From an uncultured bacterium (GTDB taxonomy: Bacteria > Bacillota > Clostridia > Oscillospirales > Oscillospiraceae), in contig CANRXB010000007.1 of the NCBI GenBank assembly GCA_947643715.1, positions 1 through 64,000 on the forward strand: DNA of 64,000 nt, given 5' to 3'. Below the pieces are notes generated by a model. That model had not been told where the DNA came from. It searched no databases and saw only the letters and a program-made list of their open reading frames with translations. The position numbers and the translations under genes were made by a program. Numbering within the stretch: the first letter of the stretch is position 1; every line of letters starts with the position of its first letter. Below are positions 35,515-46,623 of the stretch, in pieces.

Positions 35515-36526
35515 GGCTCCGGCCTCCTCTCTGCCGCAGGAGCAGCCAGATGAAGAAGGGCCCGCCCGCCAGGGACAGCACGATGCCCACCGGCAGCTCG
35601 TAAGGGGCGAACAGCAGCCGGGCCAGCAGGTCGCACAGGGTGAGGATCGCCGCGCCCCCCAGGGCGCAGCCCGCCAACAGAGGTCGGCTCTCCTCGCCGA
35701 TGAGGCGGCGCATGATGTGGGGCACGATGAGCCCTACGAAGCCCAGCAGGCCGGAAAAGCTGACGGCGGCCCCCGCCAGAGCGGCGGCGAGGGCCAGGAG
35801 GGCCAGCCGAAGGGGCTTGGCCCGCAAGCCAAGGCTCTGGGCCGTATCCGCGCCCAGAAGGAGCACGTCCAGGTCCCCGGCCAGGGAGAAGATCAGTGCC
35901 ATGGCGGCCAGGACGATCCAGAAAGCCGGGACGATCCGGCTCATAGCCAGGTTGGCCAGCCCGCCGATGCGGAAGTCGGAATAGCCGTTGAGGGCGTCGG
36001 GCACGAAGGTGACCACCGCGTCGATGCCCGCGCTGAACATGCCGGACACCGCCGCCCCCGCCAGCACCAGGGTGAGCTTCGACGCACCGGTCCTTTCCGC
36101 GATGGTCAGCACCAGCAGCATCCCCAGCAGTGCTCCGGCGAAGGCGGCGGCGGGGGAAGCTGCCGCCATGGTGGGGGCCAGGGCCCCGAACAGAGCCACC
36201 CCGAACCCGGCTCCGGAGCTCACGCCGATGATGTTGGGCGCGGCCAGGGGGTTGCCCAGCACGCTTTGGATCACCCCGCCGGAGACCGCCAGCGCGGCCC
36301 CCGCCAGCAGGCATCCGCAGGTGCGGGGCAGACGGGCATAGCGCACGATCTGCGCCGTCGCGCCTTGGGGCGCTTCCAGCAGAGCGGAGAGGACCTCTCC
36401 AGGGGGGATGGCCACTGCGCCCAGACACATGCTCAGCAGGGCGCAGAGCAGGACCGCGGCGAACAGCGCGGCGAACAGGGCGGGACGGTCATCGTGCGGG
36501 GTAGAGGATGTCCGCGAGTTTTTCAT
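35498..36526 (-). CDS. FecCD-family ABC importer permease
   Basis: RLPRTCGCLLAGAALAVSGGVIQSVLGNPLAAPNIIGVSSGAGFG, FVGLIVPHIMRRLIG. Confidence 0.95.
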   Translation of the reverse strand: MKNSRTSSTPHDDRPALFAALFAAVLLCALLSMCLGAVAIPPGEVLSALLEAPQGATAQIVRYARLPRTCGCLLAGAALAVSGGVIQSVLGNPLAAPNIIGVSSGAGFGVALFGALAPTMAAASPAAAFAGALLGMLLVLTIAERTGASKLTLVLAGAAVSGMFSAGIDAVVTFVPDALNGYSDFRIGGLANLAMSRIVPAFWIVLAAMALIFSLAGDLDVLLLGADTAQSLGLRAKPLRLALLALAAALAGAAVSFSGLLGFVGLIVPHIMRRLIGEESRPLLAGCALGGAAILTLCDLLARLLFAPYELPVGIVLSLAGGPFFIWLLLRQRGGRSHDRAA

Positions 36527-37457
36527 AGGCTTCCCCCCATCGCGCATTGGGTTTCAGGTTGTAGAGGGTGTGGTCCAGGGTGTGGAACCGGCCCTCTTTT
36601 ACGGCACGCAGGCCGCTCCACGCGGGGTTGGACAGCAGCGTGGCCTCCAGCGTGGCCTGGGCCTTTTCCTTGTCGGAACCCTGTAGGACGGCGAAGATGA
36701 AGTCCGGGTCGGCGGCGATGATCCCCTCCAGGCTGAGCTCGTCCAGGAGCGAGCCGCCGTCCGCTACGTTGACGCAGCCCAGGGCGGCGAGCATCTCGCC
36801 CAGTACGCTGCCCTCGCTCCCCTTCACCTTACAGCTCGAGCCGGACGAGCGGATATAGAGCACCGTGGGGGCGGAGCCGTCCTGCCGGGCCACGGCCCGC
36901 TCCACCTGGGATCGCACCTGGACGCCGTAGCGCTCGTAGTTCTCGGGACATCCCGTGAGCCGGGAGCATATCTCCAGCATCCGGAGGTAGTCCTCGAAGC
37001 TGTCCACCTCGAAATAGGCGGCGGGTATGCCCGCGGTTTGGAACGTTTCCAGGAGCTCCAGGTCTGCCGCTGTATTGCAGCTCGCAAGGATGAGGTCGGG
37101 CTCGCACGCCAGCAGGAGTTCCAGGTTAGGCTCCTTCACCGACCCGAGATCGACCACGGCCTCGCTCAGACCGAGGTCGAAATTGGTCCACGTGTCCCCA
37201 GCGGCCGCAGCCAGAGCGTCTTTGCCGCCGGCCAGGCACCAGATGTCGGCAAAGCTGCCGATGAGGGCGGCGGCCCGTTTGGGCGGGACGATCTCCAGCT
37301 CCCGGCCAAGGTCGTCGGTGAAGGACACGGTCTCGGAGCGTCCCTCCGGCGGGCCGTAGGGACCTGCCGCAGCGCTGGGGCTGGGAGCGGCGGGCCGGGC
37401 GGCACAGCCGGTGAGGAACAGGGCGAACGAAAGAAGGGCGCAATAGATACGTCTCAT
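36489..37457 (-). CDS. Periplasmic-binding-type lipoprotein of Fe/B12 ABC importer
   Basis: Lipobox LFLTGCAA; PPKRAAALIGSFADIWCLAGGKD…EPDLILASCNT. Confidence 0.92.
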   Translation of the reverse strand: MRRIYCALLSFALFLTGCAARPAAPSPSAAAGPYGPPEGRSETVSFTDDLGRELEIVPPKRAAALIGSFADIWCLAGGKDALAAAAGDTWTNFDLGLSEAVVDLGSVKEPNLELLLACEPDLILASCNTAADLELLETFQTAGIPAAYFEVDSFEDYLRMLEICSRLTGCPENYERYGVQVRSQVERAVARQDGSAPTVLYIRSSGSSCKVKGSEGSVLGEMLAALGCVNVADGGSLLDELSLEGIIAADPDFIFAVLQGSDKEKAQATLEATLLSNPAWSGLRAVKEGRFHTLDHTLYNLKPNARWGEAYEKLADILYPAR

Positions 37458-37709
37458 GACCGATCCTTTCCCGCTTCGAGCGGTCTCATGATGGAGGGGA
37501 CGGGGCTTCGATGCCGGTATCCGGATATGGTGGCATTATAGCAGATACTGGCAACATATGCAAACGGCAGACGGGGCCTTTCGATCCGACTTTTCCGAGG
37601 AAGGGATATTGCCATTTTTGCCTAAGGGAATTATAATAGAAAAAACCGCCGTGTAAACAGGCCGCGTGAAGATCTGCGGCCCGGCGCCGACAGGAAAGGG
37701 GAGCGGACC

Positions 37710-38681
37710 ATGACCGTTGGTAAAGGATTCGATGTGACCGCATTGGGAGAGCTGCTCATGGATCTCACGCAGAACGGCTTGAGCAGCCAGGGGAACGGGC
37801 TGTTCGAGGCGAATCCCGGAGGGGCGCCCTGCAATGTATTGGCTATGCTGAAAAAGCTGGGCCGTTCCTGCGCTTTTGTGGGCAAGGTGGGGGACGATAT
37901 GTTCGGCCGTCTTTTGCGGGACGTGGGGGAAGAGGCGGGCATCTGCATGGACCATCTGGCGTTCAGCAAAGATGTGCGCACCACGCTGGCGTTCGTCAAG
38001 ACCTTCGACAACGGGGACCGGGACTTCTCGTTCTACCGCGATCCTGGTGCGGATATGATGCTCACAGAGGATGAACTGCCGCTGGACGTCATCGCCGGCA
38101 GCCGGATCTTCCACTTCGGCTCTTTGTCCATGACCCACGAGGCGGTCCGCAAAGCGACGTATAAGGCGGTGGAGTGTGCGCAGGAGGGCGGCGCGCTCAT
38201 CTCCTTCGACCCCAACCTGCGTCCGCCCCTGTGGAGCAGTATGGAGCAGGCCCGGGAACAGATCGCCTATGGCCTGGCCCGGTGCGATATCCTGAAGATC
38301 GCAGACGATGAGCTGGAATTCATGACCGGCGAGACGGATCTGGACAAGGGCGCGAAGATCTTACGGGAAAGATACCCCGATATCCGGCTGTTCAACGTGA
38401 CGGCGGGGGCGCGGGGGAGCTGTTCCTATCATGGGGACGAGCGGGTGTTCGTGTCCGCCTGCAAGCTGGGCGGTACCATCGAGACCACCGGCGCGGGGGA
38501 CACCTTCTGCGCCAGCGTGTTGGACTTCGTGCTGGAGCACGGCCTGGACGGCCTGACACGGGAGGACCTGACGGACATGCTCCGCTTTGCCAACGCGGCG
38601 GCCTACCTGGTGACGACGCGGAAAGGGGCGATCCGTTCCATGCCGGAGCGCGCTGAGGTGGAGGCGCTGCTGCGGGGATGA
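37710..38681 (+). CDS. PfkB-family carbohydrate kinase (fructokinase-like)
   Basis: GGAPCNVLAMLKKLG, TTGAGDTFCASVLDFVL. Confidence 0.93.
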   Translation: MTVGKGFDVTALGELLMDLTQNGLSSQGNGLFEANPGGAPCNVLAMLKKLGRSCAFVGKVGDDMFGRLLRDVGEEAGICMDHLAFSKDVRTTLAFVKTFDNGDRDFSFYRDPGADMMLTEDELPLDVIAGSRIFHFGSLSMTHEAVRKATYKAVECAQEGGALISFDPNLRPPLWSSMEQAREQIAYGLARCDILKIADDELEFMTGETDLDKGAKILRERYPDIRLFNVTAGARGSCSYHGDERVFVSACKLGGTIETTGAGDTFCASVLDFVLEHGLDGLTREDLTDMLRFANAAAYLVTTRKGAIRSMPERAEVEALLRG

Positions 38682-38839
38682 GGACATGATCCCGAGCGTG
38701 GCGCAACGGCGGGAGGCGCGCGTCCCCCTGCCGTTCCGCCTGTCCTCACAAAAATGTAAAAAGTTGCCGAAACCTGTAGGAATTTGGAATCGACTGTCTA
38801 TACTGCTGGAAATGATTTTTCAGGATGCCCATCTACAGA

Positions 38840-38868
38840 TTGATTTGCGGCCATCTTTATGGTAAGAT
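38840..38868 (+). promoter_or_regulatory. Candidate SigA promoter for PAS gene
   Basis: TTGATT-N17-TAAGAT. Confidence 0.5.
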
Positions 38869-38900
38869 ATACATATCGATCGAGAGAGCCATATGGAGGG

Positions 38901-40070
38901 ATGGACTTGGAGAGCAGAGATTTTGAAAAGATACTCGACGCGATGCCGGAGACGGGAGTCTACGTCGTCCGGGAGGAGGATCGTGGGATCCTCTATTTTA
39001 ATGAACGGGCCAGAAAGGCGTCGCCTGATGCGCGTTTGGGCATCCCGTGTCACGAGGTCTGGGGCGGGGCGTGCGGCGGCTGTCCGCTGTTGGCCATGGG
39101 CGATCGGAGGGAGAGCCGGTCCGTAGGGTACAACAGCGCGTATGGCGGGATGGTGGATATCACCGCGGTCAGGACCGTTTGGGAGGACAGCGTGCCCGCG
39201 TTCGTGGTCACGGTGACGCCGCGGATCGACAGCGGCGGGTACACCTATCGGAAGATCCTGCATGTGGACCTGGAGGCGGATCGCTGCGATGTGCTCAGGT
39301 CCGACCCGGAGGGCTGGCAGCCGGACAAAAGGTCTCTCACCGCCCAGTTGGAGCAGTTCGCGATGAGTGGAGCGGTCCACCCGGAGGACATAGAACGGTT
39401 CGTCACGTTCACCAGTCTGGAGAACCTTCGCCGTGCGCCCCAGCCGGGACAGGAGACGCTCGGCTTGATCTACCGCCGCCGGTCGGGGGACGATTTCCGC
39501 TGGAACTTGATGGAGGTGGTCCCGAACCGGGACGATGGGACACCCTTCGTGATCTTGTGTGTCAAGGATGTCCACGACGTGCTGCGGGAGGGGCTGGAAC
39601 GGGAAGGCGTGATGGCCCGGCTCCAAGCCATGGAGGAGCACGCTTACATCATCAGCAGCCTGAGCACCCTGTTTTTCTGTACATATTACCTGGACTTGGA
39701 GCAGGACACCTTCCGTGCGGTCACACAGCTCCGCCGGGTAGGGGTCACGCTGGGAGACGAGGTGAACTGCACCGCCGGGCTGCAGCTCTACGCGAACCAT
39801 TTCATCCATCCGGACGACCGGGAAGAGTATCTGCGGGTGATGAACGTGGACAGCCTGCGGCAAAAGCTGCGGTGGTGGCAGCCCTGCGTAGCGGTGGAAT
39901 ATCGCAGGTCGTCGGAGGAGCCGGGCACGGGGCACGCTACCTGGAGCTGGGTGCGCGCCACAGCCGTCCTGGCCCGCACCGGAGAGGACGACGTGCCCAA
40001 GACGGCAGTGTATGTTGCCCAGGACATCACCGACGGCAAACGCAGGACGGAAGAGACCTCCGGCCTTTGA
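38901..40070 (+). CDS. PAS-domain sensor protein without an obvious output domain
   Basis: FEKILDAMPETGVYVVREEDRGILYFNERARK…GIPCHEVWGGACGGCPLL; two further repeated Y-x-DLE-x-D…HP(E/D)D segments. Confidence 0.7.
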   Translation: MDLESRDFEKILDAMPETGVYVVREEDRGILYFNERARKASPDARLGIPCHEVWGGACGGCPLLAMGDRRESRSVGYNSAYGGMVDITAVRTVWEDSVPAFVVTVTPRIDSGGYTYRKILHVDLEADRCDVLRSDPEGWQPDKRSLTAQLEQFAMSGAVHPEDIERFVTFTSLENLRRAPQPGQETLGLIYRRRSGDDFRWNLMEVVPNRDDGTPFVILCVKDVHDVLREGLEREGVMARLQAMEEHAYIISSLSTLFFCTYYLDLEQDTFRAVTQLRRVGVTLGDEVNCTAGLQLYANHFIHPDDREEYLRVMNVDSLRQKLRWWQPCVAVEYRRSSEEPGTGHATWSWVRATAVLARTGEDDVPKTAVYVAQDITDGKRRTEETSGL

Positions 40071-40121
40071 AGATGGGGCCGTGTCGGTCGTTGTGTAGAA
40101 AGTCGATAAGAGGGAGACTGT

Positions 40122-41039
40122 ATGGATAAGATACTGGTGATAGATGACAGCCCTGTACAAAGTGAGTTTTTGTGCTCGATCCTGAAAGACGACTATGAGA
40201 TGACGGCTTGCCACACCGCTCAGGAGGGGCTGGAGGCCGCCCGGAGAGGGAGCTTCTCCCTGATCTTGCTGGACGTGGTCATGCCGGGGATGGACGGCTT
40301 CATGCTGCTGCAGGAGTTGAAGTCCGCGGACCTGACCAAGTATGTCCCCGTGATCCTGATCACCAGCTTGGCGGACGTGCAGTACGAGGAGCGGGGATTG
40401 CTGCTGGGAGCGGTGGATTACGTCACGAAGCCGTTCAGCCCTGTGATCATCAAAGCGCGGGTGAACACGCACATCCAGCTCTATCATTACCAGATGCAGT
40501 TCAAGGAGCAGGCGATGGTGGACGAACTCACGGGCGTGGCGAACCGGCGGCGGTATGAGGGCGAGAGCATGGCCCGCTGGCGGGAAGCCATACGGTTCGA
40601 GCTGCCCTTTTCCGTTTGCATGTTCGACATCGATAAGTTCAAGATGTACAACGACATGTTCGGCCACCCGGCGGGAGACCAGGTGATTGCCGGTGTGGCA
40701 AAAACGGCGTCCGCCTTTTTCCAGCGCTCCACCGATCTCTTTGCCCGGTACGGCGGAGAGGAGTTCGTGGCGGTGTTCGTGGGCAGCGACGCTCAGCCCG
40801 CTTATGAGTTCATGAAGAGCGTGCGGCAGGCGGTGGAGGATCTGCACATCCCCCACGACCCCTCGGTGAGCCAATGGGTGACCATCAGCGCAGGGGGCGT
40901 CACCATCGTGCCCAAGGCGGAGGACAAGTTCGATACCTATTTGAAGCTGGCGGACGCCATGCTGTATGACGCGAAGCGGTTTGGCCGGAACATGGTGGTG
41001 TGGTCCAACCAGAACCGGGAGCAGTGGCGGGAACGCTGA
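40122..41039 (+). CDS. Response regulator receiver - GGDEF diguanylate cyclase
   Basis: ILVIDDSPVQ, LILLDVVMPGMDGF; DELTGVANRR, FARYGGEEFVAVF (GGEEF). Confidence 0.95.
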   Translation: MDKILVIDDSPVQSEFLCSILKDDYEMTACHTAQEGLEAARRGSFSLILLDVVMPGMDGFMLLQELKSADLTKYVPVILITSLADVQYEERGLLLGAVDYVTKPFSPVIIKARVNTHIQLYHYQMQFKEQAMVDELTGVANRRRYEGESMARWREAIRFELPFSVCMFDIDKFKMYNDMFGHPAGDQVIAGVAKTASAFFQRSTDLFARYGGEEFVAVFVGSDAQPAYEFMKSVRQAVEDLHIPHDPSVSQWVTISAGGVTIVPKAEDKFDTYLKLADAMLYDAKRFGRNMVVWSNQNREQWRER

Positions 41040-41182
41040 GCGCCCCAGGCGGCGAGGAGCTGCGGGCGCCGGCCGGACGACCTGCATGACAGTACGAAAG
41101 GAACGGGCGCAGCCGGACATGGCTGTGCCCGTTCTCGCGTCCGGACGGACAGCGTGGGGCCGCAGCGCGATCGAACGGGAAA

Positions 41183-41209
41183 GGCCCCACAGGTCATGCC
41201 TGTGGGGCC
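41183..41209. terminator. Intrinsic terminator
   Basis: GGCCCCACAGG-TCATG-CCTGTGGGGCC followed by AAAAAG (minus-strand U-less; plus/minus usage uncertain). Confidence 0.6.
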
Positions 41210-41238
41210 AAAAAGCGACGCATGTGGAAAGGACGGGG

Positions 41239-42306
41239 TCACTCGATGGGGAGGGTCCAGCCGTAGGGGTCGGGCTGGGTGCCCCACTGGATGCCGGTGA
41301 GGGTGTCGTACAGCTTCTGGGTCAGTGCGCCGATGCCGCCGCCGCTGACCTCCACCTTGCGATCCTCCCAGGCCAACAGCCCGATGGGGGACACCACCGC
41401 TGCTGTGCCGGTGCCCCAAGCCTCCTCCAGCGTGCCCGCCTGGGCGGCGTCGAACAGCTCCTGTACGGAGATGCGCCGTTCCTCCACCGGGATGCCCCAG
41501 CTCCGGATGAGCTCCAAGCAGCTCTTGCGGGTGATGCCGGGGAGCACGGAACCGCTGAGTTCCGGAGTGACCACGGTGCCGCCGATCTTGAACATCACGT
41601 TCATGGAGCCCACTTCTTCGATATATTTGCGGTGAACGCCATCTAGCCAGAGCACCTGGGAGAAGCCCTGCCCCTCCGCCCGCTCTCCGGCTCGGATGGA
41701 GGCAGCGTAGTTGCCGCCGCACTTGGTGAAGCCCGTCCCGCCCTTGACGGCGCGCACGTCCTCGTCCTCCACGTAGATCTTCACGGGATCGATCCCTTCC
41801 GGGTAATAGGCGCCCACGGGGCAGCAGATGACGGCGAACAGATAGCTGTGGGAGGCGTGCACGCCCAGGCCGTTGTCCGTGGCGATGATGAAGGGACGGA
41901 TATAGAGGGAGGTGCCCACCTTGTTCGGCACCCACGCCCGATCCGCCTCCACCACGGCCTTGACGGCCTGGACGAAGTCGTCCTCGGGGATCTCGGGGAT
42001 GCACATGCGGAGGCAGGAGGAAGCCATCCGCTTCGCATTCTCATATGGGCGGAAAAGCTGCACCTTGCCGTCGGGGGTGCGGTAGGCTTTCATACCTTCG
42101 AAGATCTCCTGGGCATAATGGAACACCATGCAGGACAGCTCGAAGGGCAGGGGAGCATACGGGACGACCCGGGGATCGTGCCAGCCCTGACCGGTGTGAT
42201 AGTCCATCAGGAACATGTGGTCGGTGAAGGTCTTGCCGAACACGAGAGTGTCGGGATCGGGATGAGGTTTGAGGTGGTCGGCATGGGTGATCTTGATATC
42301 CAGCAT
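41239..42306 (-). CDS. ilvE: Branched-chain amino acid aminotransferase
   Basis: CMVFHYAQEIFEGMKAYRTPDGKVQLFRPYENAKRM, GTGTAAVVSPIG. Confidence 0.95.
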   Translation of the reverse strand: MLDIKITHADHLKPHPDPDTLVFGKTFTDHMFLMDYHTGQGWHDPRVVPYAPLPFELSCMVFHYAQEIFEGMKAYRTPDGKVQLFRPYENAKRMASSCLRMCIPEIPEDDFVQAVKAVVEADRAWVPNKVGTSLYIRPFIIATDNGLGVHASHSYLFAVICCPVGAYYPEGIDPVKIYVEDEDVRAVKGGTGFTKCGGNYAASIRAGERAEGQGFSQVLWLDGVHRKYIEEVGSMNVMFKIGGTVVTPELSGSVLPGITRKSCLELIRSWGIPVEERRISVQELFDAAQAGTLEEAWGTGTAAVVSPIGLLAWEDRKVEVSGGGIGALTQKLYDTLTGIQWGTQPDPYGWTLPIE

Positions 42307-42505
42307 AAGGATCGGCTCCTTTTCCGATGTAAAGTACTGATATTATATCAGCCCGGACGCTCCGGTGCAATGGTGATTTTGCTGAAATCGAGCTCCCGAC
42401 GCCCGATGAGGAAGAGCGAGGGCCGTGTCCCAAAGGACACGGCCCTGTTCCTGCCGGTATGGAGGCCGGCGGTGTGCGCTACTTTGGGGATCCGGCGACC
42501 CGCGT

Positions 42506-43558
42506 TCATCCGGGCGGGCTCGATCCATCGCCTAGGTCCCCGATGAACATAGCGTCGCCGAAGGAGAAGAAGCGATAGCCTTCCTGCACCGCGTTCGCGT
42601 AGGCGGACAGGACATGTTCCCTGCCTGCCAGGGCGGACACCAGCATGATGAGGGTGGACTCGGGCAGGTGGAAATTGGTGATGAGCGCATCCAGTACCTT
42701 GAAGCGGTAGCCGGGATAGATGAAGATATTGGTCCAGCCCGCCGACGCGGTCAGAGTGCCGTCCTCCCGCGCCCAGCTCTCGATGGTGCGGCAGGAGGTG
42801 GTGCCGACACAGATCACACGGCCTCCGTCCCGTTTGGTCTGGCCGATGATATCGGCGGTCTCCTGGGGGATGACGCAGTACTCCGAGTGCATCTCGTGCT
42901 GGTCCAGCTCTTCCGCTTTCACGGGCCGGAAGGTGCCCAGGCCCACATGGAGGGTCACATAACCGATCCGTACCCCCATGGCCTGGATGTCCTCCAACAG
43001 TTGGGGGGTGAAGTGCAGCCCCGCTGTGGGGGCGGCGGCGGAGCCGGCCACCTTGGAATAGACGGTCTGATACCGCTCCCCATCCTCCAGCTCGGTCTTG
43101 ATATAGGGAGGGAGGGGCATCTTGCCCAGCCGCTCCAGCACCTCCAGGAAGATGCCCTCGTGATCGAAACGGACCAGCCGGTTGCCGCCCTCCACTTCGC
43201 CCACCACTTCGGCGGACAGCTCGTCGTCGCCAAAGGTGAGCTTTGCGCCGGTGCGCAGCTTTTTGCCCGGACGGACCAGACATTCCCATACCTTGTCGCC
43301 CCGGTCGATGAGCAAGAGCACCTCGGCCGCGCCGCCCCCCGCCCTGCGGCCGATGAGCCGTGCGGGCAATACCCGGCTGTCGTTGAGCACCAGGCAGTCC
43401 CCGGGGCGCAGCAGGGAGGGGAGGTCGCAGAAATGGAGGTGGCGCATGTCCCCGGTGGCCTTGTCCAAGGCCAGCAGCCGGGAGGCGTCGCGTCGCTCCA
43501 GAGGGGTCTGAGCGATGAGCTCAGGGGGAAGATCGAAATAAAAATCTGAGGTTTTCAC
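42506..43558 (-). CDS. queA: S-adenosylmethionine:tRNA ribosyltransferase-isomerase
   Basis: GTG start; [40 protein letters not shown]. Confidence 0.96.
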   Translation of the reverse strand: MKTSDFYFDLPPELIAQTPLERRDASRLLALDKATGDMRHLHFCDLPSLLRPGDCLVLNDSRVLPARLIGRRAGGGAAEVLLLIDRGDKVWECLVRPGKKLRTGAKLTFGDDELSAEVVGEVEGGNRLVRFDHEGIFLEVLERLGKMPLPPYIKTELEDGERYQTVYSKVAGSAAAPTAGLHFTPQLLEDIQAMGVRIGYVTLHVGLGTFRPVKAEELDQHEMHSEYCVIPQETADIIGQTKRDGGRVICVGTTSCRTIESWAREDGTLTASAGWTNIFIYPGYRFKVLDALITNFHLPESTLIMLVSALAGREHVLSAYANAVQEGYRFFSFGDAMFIGDLGDGSSPPG

Positions 43559-45324
43559 ATATATCCCACCGTGATGCCAGTATAGTAGAATTGGAGGATC
43601 TCCAGGTAAGTATACCCCTGTTGGGCCATGGCATAAGCGCCCCACTGGCTCATGCCGATGTTATGGCCTGAGCCCCTGCCTGCAAAGGTGATGGAGCCGT
43701 TCACCGCTGTGGCGGAATCCGCCCAACTGCTGGGGGGCTGCACTGCGCCTCCCTGTTGGCCCTGGTCCAGCGTGGATATGCCGCTGTCGGTGATCACGCA
43801 GATCTCTCCGCCCCCCAATGGGAGCATGGAGCCATATCCGTCGATGGCATAAAGGCCGGATATGCTGTCCACCGTGCTGGAGCCGTTGATGGACACGCTG
43901 CCGGAGGGTGTGGAGGGCGGCTGTGGGGTGGGCTGGCTGGACGTCCCGGAGCCTTCGAAGCCGAAGCGGAAGGAGGGCAGGCCAAGGTTCTTGAAAACGC
44001 TGGCGCTGCTCACCGTGAAGTTCTTCCCGGTGCTGTCGGTGAAAGTGATGGTCTTGGGGTTCCCGGTGGCGGTATGAGCGGTCACGGCCGCCGATACGAT
44101 GGAACCGCTGACGTTGTACTGCGACAGCACCCGAGAGATGATCTGGGAGCTGGTGAAGGTGCGGGTCCAGCTATTGTTCAGGCTGGTGAGGTAGGCCTCA
44201 TGAGGATCGACGACGCCCACCAGATAGGGATATGTGGCCTGATTGCTGCTCCACACGGTGGAGACGCTCTCGCTGGCTCCGCCGTTGCTGGAGTAATAGA
44301 AGGTCTGCGCGGTCTGACCGCCGCTGATGGCCACCTGCCCGGCGGTGAGGTCCACCGCCGCGTCGGAGTTGGCGCCCGCCATCGTCCGCCCGGAATAGGC
44401 TTGACAGTCTACGGAGTAGCACACGTCGAAATGATGGGCGCCGTGCTTGCCCAGCGAGGTGAGGGCATAGCTCCGGACGGCCACGGCCTGGGCCTTCAGT
44501 GCCTCCATGGGCCAGTCGTCGCCCATCTCGAAGGGGACCACCCCTTTCACGTAATCGTCCAGCCCCAGGATGTTCACGACCGTCATCTTCCCGCCGTTGA
44601 TGCGCTCGAAACGGAAACCACCGCTGTACTGATAGCCCTTGCTCCAGGTGACGTGCTGCCCGCCGGTGTCGAACTGGTTGGGCTCCACGCCCAGGCCGGT
44701 GCCCTGGCCCAGATCGTCGTACTGGAACAGGATGGTGCTGGTACCGGTGATCACCGCATTGACGCCGTAGGACGAGGTGCCCACCAGCGTCGTGGTCACG
44801 CCTTGGGCGGCCAGCGCCGACTGAGCGGCCACGGCCCGGTCGCGGACGGTGTAGTTGCCGATCCTGGCGCGAAAGACTCCGCCGATGCAGGCGGGGAAGC
44901 CGCCGTCATAGGCGCTCGCCGCGAGCTGGGCCTCGGCGAAGGTGCCGTATGTCCCCGGCAGCTCCAGGTGGTACTCACCCACCGCGACAGAGGAGGCGGT
45001 GAGGGCCGTGTGATAGCTGGAATAGCCGTCATAGGTGCCGTAGTAGACGTTCATGGTCTCCGCCACGGAGATGGCCTGCTGGGGAGTGGAGCCCAGCTCT
45101 ACGAACTGTTCCGATCTGTCATAATAGCCGAAACGGAAGCCGGAGCCCTCTTTGTTCTCCAGGTTCAGCCCTTCCATGGCCCCGGTGCCGTAATGGAGGC
45201 CCACGCGGATGATGCGCTGCGCCGTCGCGGCAGGGACGGCATATGCCTGTTCCCCCGCTGCGCAGACGAGCAAAAGGGCGGCAGCGAGACAGGACGCTGC
45301 AATTTGCACGAATTTACGCTTCAT
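43555..45324 (-). CDS. SpoIID/LytB-domain protein
   Basis: [65 protein letters not shown]. Confidence 0.93.
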   Translation of the reverse strand: MKRKFVQIAASCLAAALLLVCAAGEQAYAVPAATAQRIIRVGLHYGTGAMEGLNLENKEGSGFRFGYYDRSEQFVELGSTPQQAISVAETMNVYYGTYDGYSSYHTALTASSVAVGEYHLELPGTYGTFAEAQLAASAYDGGFPACIGGVFRARIGNYTVRDRAVAAQSALAAQGVTTTLVGTSSYGVNAVITGTSTILFQYDDLGQGTGLGVEPNQFDTGGQHVTWSKGYQYSGGFRFERINGGKMTVVNILGLDDYVKGVVPFEMGDDWPMEALKAQAVAVRSYALTSLGKHGAHHFDVCYSVDCQAYSGRTMAGANSDAAVDLTAGQVAISGGQTAQTFYYSSNGGASESVSTVWSSNQATYPYLVGVVDPHEAYLTSLNNSWTRTFTSSQIISRVLSQYNVSGSIVSAAVTAHTATGNPKTITFTDSTGKNFTVSSASVFKNLGLPSFRFGFEGSGTSSQPTPQPPSTPSGSVSINGSSTVDSISGLYAIDGYGSMLPLGGGEICVITDSGISTLDQGQQGGAVQPPSSWADSATAVNGSITFAGRGSGHNIGMSQWGAYAMAQQGYTYLEILQFYYTGITVGYM

Positions 45325-45363
45325 TGGCTGCTCCATTTCTCCACATCCGGTGGCAACGCGAAA

Positions 45364-45392
45364 TTGACACTTTAACGCGTCGATGTTATAGT
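45364..45392 (+). promoter_or_regulatory. SigA promoter for asd-dapA-dapB
   Basis: TTGACA-N17-TATAGT. Confidence 0.8.
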
Positions 45393-45520
45393 GATATATA
45401 CCATACTCTCAGAGCGAGAGCGCGTATTTCGACATTATTCTCATATTATAGCGTATCCGCCGTCAGGCCGCAAGACCCAAATTCTCCAGAAGCTGGGCGG
45501 TGGGCAGGAGGTAGAAAGAC

Positions 45521-46606
45521 ATGGAAAAATATAAAGTCGGCGTCATCGGCGCCACAGGCATGGTGGGGCAGCGCTTCGTCACTCTGCTGGAGGGCCATCC
45601 CTGGTTCCAGCTCACCGTGGTGGCCGCCAGTCCCCGCTCTGCGGGCAAGCGTTATGAGGAGGCGGTGGCCGGCCGCTGGGCCATGGACACGCCCATCCCC
45701 GGCGAGGCCAAGGACCTCGTGCTGCTCAGCGCCCAGGACGATGTGGAGAAGATCGCGTCCATGGTGGACTTCGTGTTCTCTGCGGTGGACATGAAGAAGG
45801 AGGAGATCAAGGCTCTGGAGGAGGACTACGCCCGCCACGAGTGCCCGGTGGTGTCCAACAACTCCGCCCATCGCTGGACCCCCGACGTGCCCATGGTCAT
45901 CCCCGAGGTGAACCCGGAGCACATCCAGGTCATCGAGGCCCAGCGCCGGCGGCTGGGCACGCAGCGCGGCTTCATCGCAGTGAAATCCAACTGCTCCATC
46001 CAGAGCTATGTCCCGGCCCTGTCCCCGCTGCGGGAGTTCGGCATCGAGAAGGTACTGGTGTGCACCTATCAGGCCATCTCCGGCGCGGGCAAGACGTTCC
46101 AGACCTGGCCCGAGATGGTGGATAACCTCATCCCCTATATCGGCGGCGAGGAGGAGAAGAGCGAGCAGGAGCCGCTGAAGGTGTGGGGGCGTGTGGAGGA
46201 CGGCGTCATCGTCAACGCAGAGGGCATCTCCATCACCGCCCAGTGCCTGCGTGTGCCCGTGTCCAACGGCCACACCGCCGCGGCCTTCGTCACCTTCCGC
46301 AACAAGCCCACCATGGAGCAGATGAAGCAGGCGTGGGAGCAGTTCAAGGGCCGGGCCCAGGAGCTGGAGCTGCCCACCGCGCCCAAGCAGTTCCTGAACT
46401 ATTTCGAGCAGCCGGACCGGCCCCAGGCCAAGCTGGACCGGGACCTGGAGGGCGGGATGGCCGTGAGCATCGGCCGTCTGCGCCCGGACACGCAATACGA
46501 TTATAGGTTCGTCTCTCTGTCCCACAACACCCTGCGGGGCGCCGCCGGAGGCGGCGTGCTGCTGGCGGAGCTGCTGTGTGCCGAGGGATATATCGAGCAT
46601 AAATGA
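45521..46606 (+). CDS. asd: Aspartate-semialdehyde dehydrogenase
   Basis: VGVIGATGMVGQRFVTLL, VKSNCSIQSYVPALSPL. Confidence 0.96.
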   Translation: MEKYKVGVIGATGMVGQRFVTLLEGHPWFQLTVVAASPRSAGKRYEEAVAGRWAMDTPIPGEAKDLVLLSAQDDVEKIASMVDFVFSAVDMKKEEIKALEEDYARHECPVVSNNSAHRWTPDVPMVIPEVNPEHIQVIEAQRRRLGTQRGFIAVKSNCSIQSYVPALSPLREFGIEKVLVCTYQAISGAGKTFQTWPEMVDNLIPYIGGEEEKSEQEPLKVWGRVEDGVIVNAEGISITAQCLRVPVSNGHTAAAFVTFRNKPTMEQMKQAWEQFKGRAQELELPTAPKQFLNYFEQPDRPQAKLDRDLEGGMAVSIGRLRPDTQYDYRFVSLSHNTLRGAAGGGVLLAELLCAEGYIEHK

Positions 46607-46623
46607 GGAAAGGATGCTGCCCA

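Noticed and set aside
35378-36700. 440-aa plus-strand ORF over the FecCD/ATPase genes, and similar long antisense ORFs at 25141, 27078, 43756, 51388 and 60829
   Set aside because: His/Gln/Gly/Arg-rich shadow ORFs with no family resemblance, opposite well-identified genes.
33367-37457. Cobalamin riboswitch upstream of the Fe/B12-type importer
   Set aside because: No recognisable B12 box (GCCACTG-like) or long conserved leader between 37457 and 37710.
45393-45520. Lysine riboswitch upstream of asd
   Set aside because: Leader is only about 130 nt and lacks recognisable L-box features or a terminator.
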